NCBI GenBank assembly: GCA_021234155.1
Contig: JAJEKV010000070.1
Location: 5,548,754 to 5,612,753 of the forward strand
DNA: 64,000 nt
Source of the DNA: Isoetes taiwanensis
Lineage: Eukaryota > Streptophyta > Lycopodiopsida > Isoetales > Isoetaceae
Direction of reading: 5' to 3'
The notes beneath the pieces are model-generated. The model had not been told where the DNA came from, made no database searches, and saw only the letters and a program-made list of their open reading frames with translations. The first letter of the stretch is position 1, and the number at the start of each line of letters is the position of its first letter. This document shows positions 57,139 through 64,000 of this stretch, in pieces. The position numbers were made by a program, and so were the translations under genes.

Positions 57139-58456
57139 AAGCCCACATCTGCTATTTTTGTTTGGGCTTTATGTTCTCGCAATTGCTTTTCACGTTGGTT
57201 GTTCTTGTATTCCAAGAGATGGATGTTCTGCGGCTCTTTTTGATCTATAACATCATAGAAGGTGATACTGCTTAACAATATCTCGCAGGCGTTTTAATAC
57301 CAACCAATGGAGATATTCAAATACAACAATCTTTCAAATGTCAACTTGATTTTGGTGGTGCCAAGCTTAGGATTCCCTTCCGTGCAATTGCCTTGATAAT
57401 GGCATGTTAGGACATCACTTTGCTTACACCCTTCTTGCCTGGAGATACGCTTAGCTTATATTGTCGACACGTTGTTTCAAAGCATTATTCTAATCTGGTT
57501 GGATTGCTATAGCTTCTAAGGTTGATGAAAACAACGTTAAAAGATGGCGGAGTGTCCAAGTTCTGTCAATTGTTCATGTGGGAACCCAAAGATTAATTCC
57601 GATTCTGATTTGTTTGCCACATATGCCATTCGGATGTAATGATACAGAGGATAATATTTCATCAACATATAATGTAACAAAAACACTGCTTGAGTACTAC
57701 AATGGTGATGTTGATTGGAGGAATTTAACTGTGGGTAAGGACCTTATATATTTTCCAGCACAAGGTACGATACAATCCTATACGATTGGGTTCAATGGTG
57801 CAAATTTTTGTTTACTGAGCTATCTTCTTAACGAAAATGGGAGCTATCGAGCTTTTAGGTAAACATTCAGTTAATGTCATCTACAAGCTATTAAAATAAC
57901 TAATGAACACCATATTCTGTGCAGTGGCAACTTGGGTACGTTGATGATCGCTAGGAACAATATTTTGATGTCTTATTTTTTTGTCATGTTCCTTTTGAGT
58001 GTTGTTTCTTGTCAGTTTGGTAATGATATCGATGTTTACAGCTACAAGCAAACATAAAAATAAGATTGGCTTTATAGTCGGAGTGGTTGGAGCATGTTTT
58101 GCATCTGTTATAATAGCTATTGGGGCTTTTCTGTCCTGGGGGAAATGTAGGCATCATACTTCTTGTGACACAGAAGTCTTATTAACTGGAAGCATAGCAA
58201 ATGATCAAGGTTCATGCTTCCTCCTATATAATTTTGTTGGAGTATAGACACAGTTATCTGAATACATCTACTCTTACTTACACTATCCCTATTGATTGCA
58301 GATTCTAAGGATACTTTATATAAATCAACTAGTGCTTTTGTTGGTGACAAAACTCTCGAGTTTTCCTATGAAGAACTTGCCGCGGCCACTGACAATTTTA
58401 ATATTTCACATGAAATTGGTTTGGGAGGTTATGGTGCAGTGTATTTTGGAGCAGGT
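57139..58456 (+). pseudogene. LysM receptor-like kinase (CERK1/LYK type), truncated
   Basis: Remnants of a plasma-membrane chitin/Nod-factor-type receptor. 57200-57400: LysM-like piece (YNIIEGDT, LRIPF). 57430-57480: LPGDTLSLY. 57545-57640: CPSSVNCSCGNPKIN then LFATYAIR, the CxC-containing third-LysM start; after a frameshift, TEDNISSTYNVTKTLLEYYN and GKDLIYFPAQ. 58050-58145: transmembrane helix IGFIVGVVGACFASVIIAIG. 58300-58456: [18 protein letters not shown] then [14 protein letters not shown], the kinase start with its glycine loop. Introns lie between these blocks. The rest of the kinase is absent; a LINE fragment follows about 150 bases later. Several shifts and stops show that it is dead. 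Confidence 0.75.
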
Positions 58457-58612
58457 TTGTTCTATATCCTAAGCTATGCTAGTTATTTCTTACTTGCTAT
58501 ATACCATATAATGCATGTGTAGCACATATACTCCTCTCCTCCTTTATCTAAAAGTTTAGCAATTCAGCAGGCCATAGAGGCCTGTGGCAGGTGTAAGATA
58601 CGAGATACTAAA

Positions 58613-59090
58613 GTGTTATGCCCTCATTTGCAGGTTGCCTGGGATTGGGTCAGGGCTCTGTTTCAGGTGAGATTGAATAGCCAACAATTGCTGCTTCATG
58701 TGTATCCTGGTGTTTGGCCGCTCGTACGGCAGCAAGCCTTGCATCTGTGCGTGGCTTGGTTGGTGTGGTTGATTTGGAAGCGGCGGCGGTTGTGGATCTT
58801 TCAGGGGATTCAGCAGCCTGCAGCCTCTCTGATTCCTCGACTCAGGTACAAGCTATTTCAAAGCTTTTTGGTGTTCCCGGGATTAGTAGAGCGGAAGTTT
58901 TCCATTTGGCGGGACTTCTTGGGTGTGGTAGATGGTGATGGTCGGTTTATGCAGTGATGGGGATTCTGAGTTGTTGTGGAGTGTCGAGGTATCTCTCTCT
59001 TTGGGGCAGTTCTCCTTCCTCCTCACTTGCTTTGTAACATTACCATTCTTTTAATATATTGCGACCGCAGTTCTTCAAAAAAAAATCTGG
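58613..59090 (+). mobile_element. 5'-truncated LINE 3' end
   Basis: The ORF 58613-58957 contains LCVAWLVWLIWKRRRLWIFQG, the zf-RVT-like tail that follows LINE reverse transcriptases. A 3' UTR and a short A run (59079-59088, after GACCGCAGTTCTTC) follow. Only the 3' end is present, as usual for LINE insertions. Target duplication not identified. Confidence 0.62.
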
Positions 59091-60043
59091 TTAAGTCCAC
59101 ATGACTTAACAAACCTGCAGAAGAAAGGGGCCATTGTTCCGGGGGCTGGCGTGGCCCGCTAAGGCAAGACCGCCTTGGTTGTTACGTACCTCCCAAGCCT
59201 TGGGGGCGCTTTTACGATATCTGCGGATCATATCCACGAACAGACAAATTATTTCAGCAAATGCGAGGAATAAGATTATGATTTCATGGGCGAAAACAAC
59301 AAGCAAGAAGACCATTATTTCTTAAAAGCCAAGGACATGCATGCAGATCGACATTAGGGTAAGGGGCTTCCTACTTGACGGATTTTCCACACTAAGCTTT
59401 GCTCTGTAAGGTTGGATTTTTACGGAGCATTTGTGCTTGCAAAATTTCTCAAGACTTTGGGCTTACTATGTATGGATTCTTAAAGATCTTTCGCCAGATA
59501 AGCGTGTCATGTTTTTTCTTTCTTTTGTGAGCAAGCAATAATCCAAATCTCAATATGTTTGCCGTTCGGGATTCAAGATTTTTGCGGGCATTTTCCTTTG
59601 CAGGCCGTTCTTGCACTTTTTATTTGAGGTAACGGCATGACACAATGCCATTTACGCTTTTATATTTTTATTATGTTGTTTACGGGCCATTTTCTTTAAG
59701 ATCTAGGTATCTAAGCATTGGTGCAAAAAACAACCTTCAAGTTCTGGTGAAGAAATGTTTTTGCATATGGGTGCTCCATGGATGAGTACATAGAAGAGAG
59801 ATGGATTGGTATCTTGCTTCCGACCCTCTTCAATTTTATCTTTGATCTTCATTTATATGATATGCTTTCGTTTCTACCTTTTTAAGTTTTTTAAGTTGTT
59901 ATTGTTCAACTATCTATTGTATTATTCTTCTTCAATTGCATGTGCGGGGTAAGAGACACGGTTTGAGCTGCCCTGTCCAAATGGTAGGTTAATTTTTTTT
60001 CGGTTTGCACTTTAGAAGAAGAATGGTTTCTTAGAAAGAACTA
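59091..60043. other. Degenerate region before the RPOT exons
   Basis: No clear exon. An open stretch at 59134-59325 (RTSQALGALLRYLRIIS) faintly recalls the polymerase family but is too weak to call. Upstream RPOT exons are missing or unrecognisable. Confidence 0.35.
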
Positions 60044-60418
60044 CCATTTCACGTGAGAACATCTCTTCAAGTTCTTGCACTAAGGAGGGATAGTGAAATG
60101 CCAAGAAGCTTCTTAATCACCTTTCGTGATTCGGAGCTTTTATTAACCCTTTTAAAAACGTTGTGGATAGCCTAGGTCATGGTTCAGAGGCAACGAACTG
60201 CATTTCCACCAAATTTCGTCCACTCTTTAGATGGATCTCATATGATGATGACAGCGGTTGCTTGCAAAAATGCAGGACTTGCATTTGCAAGTGGGTTTAG
60301 ATGACAACATAACTAAGCAATCATGAAGGTAATTATTTGTCTTATGCTGCTATTGGTCACAGGAGTGCATGATTCGTTTTGGACACATGCTGGTGATGTT
60401 GAAAAACTTAATGTTATA

Positions 60419-61926
60419 CTAGAAATGGAGCCCAGCGTTGCTGGGCGTAGCTAAGAACTATAAATGATACACTGGAGTTAAATGAACTCGCATTTTTAAG
60501 ATTGCACAATTAAGAGCATTCAATTGCATTTTCCAATTCCCTCAAAGTTCCCCTAGCTTTTTCCCTTTTCCCGCTTTTCCTTTCTTTTTTCCCCCCTCTT
60601 TTCGTCTCTTCTTTTTCTGTTTTCCCATTTGCCTTTTTTCTTTTTTATTGAAGGCCGATCCATTTACCTTTTTTCACTATCCCATTTCTTCCATTTTCCG
60701 TTTCCCCATTTTGCCCCTTCCCTGTTTTTCCTTTTTTATTTTCCCCTTCCCTTTTCTCATATTTCTGTTTGCCCTTTACTTTTTTCCCTTTCCCTTTTCT
60801 ATTTTTAGTTCCCCTCTCAGTTCTATTTTCCCGTGTTACTCTTATTTTTTCTTTTTTTTCCTTTTCCCTTTGCCCATCCCCGCGCTTCCCTTTTTTCATT
60901 CTCCTTTCCCTTTTCCCTTTCTCTTTTCCATTTTTCCATTCCCCGTTTTCCCTTTTTTTTTTTTTTTTTTTATTTCCCTCTTTTCACCTTCCCTTTTTCC
61001 TTTTATCTTTATCCCTTTCTCCCCTTCCCTTCCCTTTCCTTCATTTCCCTTTCCCCTTCTTTTCCCTTTTCCCGATGGCCTTTTTCCTTTACCTTTTCCT
61101 CCTCTCCCAACCCTTTCACTCTTCCTTTTTTTTTTTTTTTATTTCCCCCCATTCTTTTCACCTTCCCTTTTTCCTTTCCCTTCCCTTCGCTTCCCTTTCC
61201 CTTTTCCCGATGGCCCTTTTCCCTTCCCTTTTCCTCCTCTCCCAACCCTTTCTCTCTTTCCTTTTTTTTTCCTTCCATTTCCCCTCTCCCCTGACCCTTT
61301 CTTTTTCTCTTTCCCTTTCCCTTTTCCTTTTCATAAGCCCTTTTTCCCAACCCCTTTCTCCATTTTTTTTCTCTTCTCCTTTTTTCCTTCCCTTTTCCTT
61401 CGGCCCTTTTGTCTTCCCTTTTCCTTTGGCCCTTTTGCCTTCCCTTTTGTCTTCCCGTTTCTCCACTTTTTTTCTCTTCTCCTTTTTTCCTTCCCTTTTC
61501 CCCTTCCTTTTTCCTTCGGCCCATTTGTCTTCCCTTTTTCTTCGGCCTTTTTGCCTTCCCTTTTTCATTTTCTTCCCTTCCCTTTTTTCCTTCTCCACTT
61601 TTTTTTCTTTTCTCCCTTTCCCCTTTTCTTTTTCTATTTTTGCATTTTTTCTTTTTTTATTTTTATATTTTCCTATTTTCCCTTTTCAATTCTCCTTTTC
61701 CTTTTGCCCTTTTCCCCTTTTCTCCATTTTTCCTTTCTTTTCCCTTTTCCCTTTCCCATTTCACCCCTTGACTGTCGGATTGAGTGAATCGTATTGAACA
61801 AACAGTCAAGCTAAAATTTTGTTTGAAGTTGCGCACATGTCATCTTCACTGTTGGTTGATCAAATCCTCAACCGTTCGATCTAGGTCTCCATGGAAGACA
61901 CACGCTATATTTTTATAATATAAAGA
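60419..61926 (-). mobile_element. Non-autonomous Helitron (1,508 bp) in an RPOT exon
   Basis: On the minus strand it begins TCTTTATATTATAAAAATA (from 61926) and ends with the hairpin GCCCAGC-AAC-GCTGGGC (60430-60446), seven bases, and CTAG (60419-60422). It sits between host A (60418) and T (61927) without target duplication, the Helitron rule. Removing it restores an unbroken RPOT reading frame, which confirms both ends to the base. No Rep/helicase frame is present. Confidence 0.92.
60540..61770. repeat. 1.2 kb polypyrimidine tract inside the Helitron
   Basis: Nearly pure C/T on the plus strand, built from CCCTTTTCC- and TTCCCTTT-like units. Larger repeats include CCCGATGGCC...CTCCTCTCCCAACCC (two copies, 61070-61110 and 61205-61250) and CTTCGGCCC(T/A)TTTG. 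Long open frames on both strands here are composition artefacts. A homopurine-homopyrimidine run of this length could form triplex DNA. Confidence 0.9.
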
Positions 61927-62143
61927 TTGAGGGAAACGTTTGTGGAGCTTTATAGCCAACCAATACTTGAAAATGTAAGAATTGGCGTCTATTTTCATGT
62001 TCTTCAAATGTGATGCTCTATGATCTTTGCAGTTGCTTGAGAATTTTCAAAAGCGGCTTCCCCACTTAAGGATTCCACCCGTGCCAATACGAGATGATCT
62101 TATTCGAGATGAAGTTTTGAGGTCTCCTTATTTTTTTAATTGA

Positions 62144-63640
62144 CTTTTGACAGAGGCCACAAAGTCAGTAATTATAAATGCAGTCATGTCCTCAATTTTT
62201 TCTGGACATGACTGTTGAGCTGTAAGCAAAACCATGACCGCATATAGGAGGAGAAAGCTCTAGGAACTTAATTATGTTCAACATGAATAAGACGCACGGG
62301 ACTATTATCATGGCACAAGATTTAGAAGACTTTTTGTAACATATTTTTTGATGCCGAACATCTCTTGGTTTCATTTTCTCAAAGAAAATGGCTGAAGTCA
62401 TTTGGAAGAGATGATCTCAGGTGATGAATGTATACCAATCAATTTTAACAGATTTGTATCACTTTTCTTTCTGTGAGCGTAGCTGTCTTGTCACTGTAAT
62501 TACTTGGAACTCCCTCGAGTATACTGAAGTTGATTAGAAACAACGAATAAAAGTTTGCCTTTCTAAAATATATAATTGTGTTTGCTAGATGCTAAAGCAA
62601 CATGCTTCTACCTCGTTCCACATTTAGGGCAATGATGACTTTCTTCCCATTTTTTTTCATTCTGCACTGGCAGAGCTTGAGTGGGTAGAGGCAAGTTGAC
62701 AATGGTAGGTTATAGCCAGATTAGGTTCTGCGATGGCACACTAAGACAACCCACTAGAAGGTTAATATGTGATAAAGATATGTTGCCCTAAGGTACATGG
62801 GGAGCACATCCTACTTGAGTTTGTCGTGAACAATTGGCTCTTCTTTTTTCACACCGAGTATCTTTTACACCCAATCTTTTTTGAGCCGAGTCGAACAAAA
62901 GAAATGTACCAGATATATAACATACAACCGCGCCCTGTGCACCCCTGCTAGTGGAGGATTGCATTATTAAAACAATTGATGCAATTTGTTGATGGTTCTC
63001 AACTTCCTTACCATCGACTGAATGGAAATAATAATAGATTAGCTAACTTCTTTAATAGTTTCATGGCCTATCAATAACAATCATATTTACAATATCATGG
63101 CACATCTTCTAGTTGTTCCTTTGGTGAAACCTACATACGTAAACATGGGTAAAAGCTTGCAAGTCCAATGCGTTTGGAGGATTGTAAAATGCAATTTTAG
63201 CATTGAGGAGGGGTTGAAAACGGCAGAATGCTATTTCTTAGATTGGGTTTACTTTCAATGATAACTATGCATGGGTAGATCATGGTAAATACTTAGCAAA
63301 CATTGACAAATGTTACTTGCATATATGTTATGCAATCCTGGTTCGAAATGTTGAAAAATAGTTCTCGAAATATTAATAAGTGTTACGCATTAAATATTGG
63401 GCAATTACTTGTTGTAAAAAATATATGTCAAAGAAAATGTTCTACAAATATTAGCCAACATATGCAAAAAAATGATGGGAAAGTGTTAAGAATATATAAA
63501 TGTTGGGCATATGATGGATATATGTTGGACAAAATTTAAAAACGATATTTCTTTTATATTGGCTATGTAGTTATTTCTTGGGTTATGTAGTTACGTACTT
63601 GACTACATAGAATGTGGGCCAGACCAAGAGAAAATTGACA
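62144..63640. other. 3' flank of RPOT, no gene
   Basis: No recognised gene; short ORFs at 62769-62951 and 63303-63539 carry no domain. Confidence 0.45.
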
Positions 63641-64000
63641 GGCATGTCTCATCACATAATATTTTGATGATTAATGCGCAACAATGGAGACAACAAACGC
63701 CCCTTCTTCTTCTAATGTGTACTCTTGGAGTAACAAGAGGGCAGGGAATGATAGGGTGGTACTGTGGTTGTCAAACTATTCCCAAGCCACTTCACCCTCC
63801 GGCCATGGAGGGCAACCCATCACATAATATTTTTTTGACAATGGAGACAATAATGCGCACAATGGAGACATCAAACGCCCCTTCTTCTTATAATGTGTAC
63901 TCTTGGAGTAATAAGAGGGCAGGGAATGATAGGGTGGTACTGTGGTTGTCAAACTGTTCCCAAGCCACTTCACCCTTCGGCCATGGAGGGCAACCCTCCG
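63641..64000. repeat. Tandem ~175-bp repeat running off the window
   Basis: Two copies (about 63649-63818 and 63819-64000) with CATCACATAATATTTT, AACGCCCCTTCTTCTT, GTACTCTTGGAGTAA, AAGCCACTTCACCCT and the palindrome region CGGCCATGGAGGGCAACCC. Part of the unit recurs at 29755-29822. Confidence 0.85.

Larger units (their letters stand above)
60044..62143 (+). pseudogene. Phage-type organellar RNA polymerase, C-terminal end, split by a Helitron
   Basis: Exon pieces: 60044-60100 (PFHVRTSLQVLALRRDSEM); about 60179-60290 ([37 protein letters not shown]); 60363-60418 plus 61927-61970 (RVHDSFWTHAGDVEKLNVI joined to LRETFVELYSQPILEN); 62033-62143 (LLENFQKRLPHLRIPPVPI, DEVLRSPYFFN, stop). [10 protein letters not shown] and VHDSFWTHA are hallmark motifs of T7-like polymerases; the Asp in HDSF is a catalytic metal ligand. 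SPYFFN is the typical plant C-terminus. These enzymes transcribe mitochondrial or plastid genes. The third exon is interrupted by a 1,508-bp Helitron exactly between codons. Upstream exons are missing or degraded, so this is a partial or dead copy. Confidence 0.85.

Noticed and set aside
59134-59325. Possible further RPOT exon (QALGALLRYLRIIS)
   Set aside because: Only a few residues resemble the polymerase family and the frame has no supporting splice sites; chance similarity cannot be excluded.
60645-61797. Several long ORFs (up to 379 codons) on both strands
   Set aside because: They are translations of the polypyrimidine array (runs of Phe, Pro, Ser, Leu or Lys, Glu, Gly) and have no domain; stop codons are simply rare in C/T-only sequence.

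Overview
The window is nuclear DNA from a land plant. It has short GT-AG introns, a plant LPR-type multicopper oxidase, a LysM receptor kinase, a phage-type organellar RNA polymerase, Ty1/copia and Ty3/gypsy fragments primed by initiator tRNA-Met, and a large repeat load. The metzincin-LamG genes and the mix of transposons suggest a seedless plant (fern or similar) more than a flowering plant; that is inference. No organelle or bacterial block was recognised.

Layout. 1-1.5 kb: 3' end of a gene with two LamG-like domains. 1.5-8.6 kb: repeats and degenerate DNA. 8.64-10.50 kb: an apparently intact two-exon multicopper oxidase. 11.1-17.8 kb: a direct tandem duplication of a 3.33 kb unit holding a dead transposase-like reading frame and inverted SINE-like repeats. 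18.0-18.5 kb: a hAT-type MITE with clear target duplication. 18.95-25.3 kb: a second, disabled paralogue of the first gene, including its metzincin protease domain, with a further transposon in an exon. 26-34 kb: foldback element, LINE endonuclease and copia fragments, and a 1.2 kb degenerate satellite.

35-44 kb: a large element or cluster holding a dead MULE-type transposase (+), a small two-exon gene (-) and an open C2H2-coiled coil-Ulp1 protease gene (-), with clusters of a palindromic repeat whose core is GGTGATCCCGGAGG. 45.9-48.5 kb: a 24-bp inverted repeat encloses a decayed plant SAM-methyltransferase gene. 50.4-53 kb: SINE-like copy, a 297-codon orphan ORF, an inverted partner of the C-rich array at 43.5-44.2 kb, and another palindromic cluster. 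53-56 kb: a gypsy LTR with PBS and gag, and a copia 3' end with LTR. 57-62 kb: a LysM receptor kinase pseudogene cut by a 5'-truncated LINE, then the 3' end of an RPOT gene whose penultimate exon is split by a 1,508-bp Helitron. The end holds a tandem repeat.

The genes do not form a pathway. The window is mostly a graveyard of transposons and decayed host genes around one good host gene (the oxidase), plus an open transposon-associated protease gene. Exon structures were inferred by eye from reading frames and splice sites; family calls rest on motif recognition without database searches.
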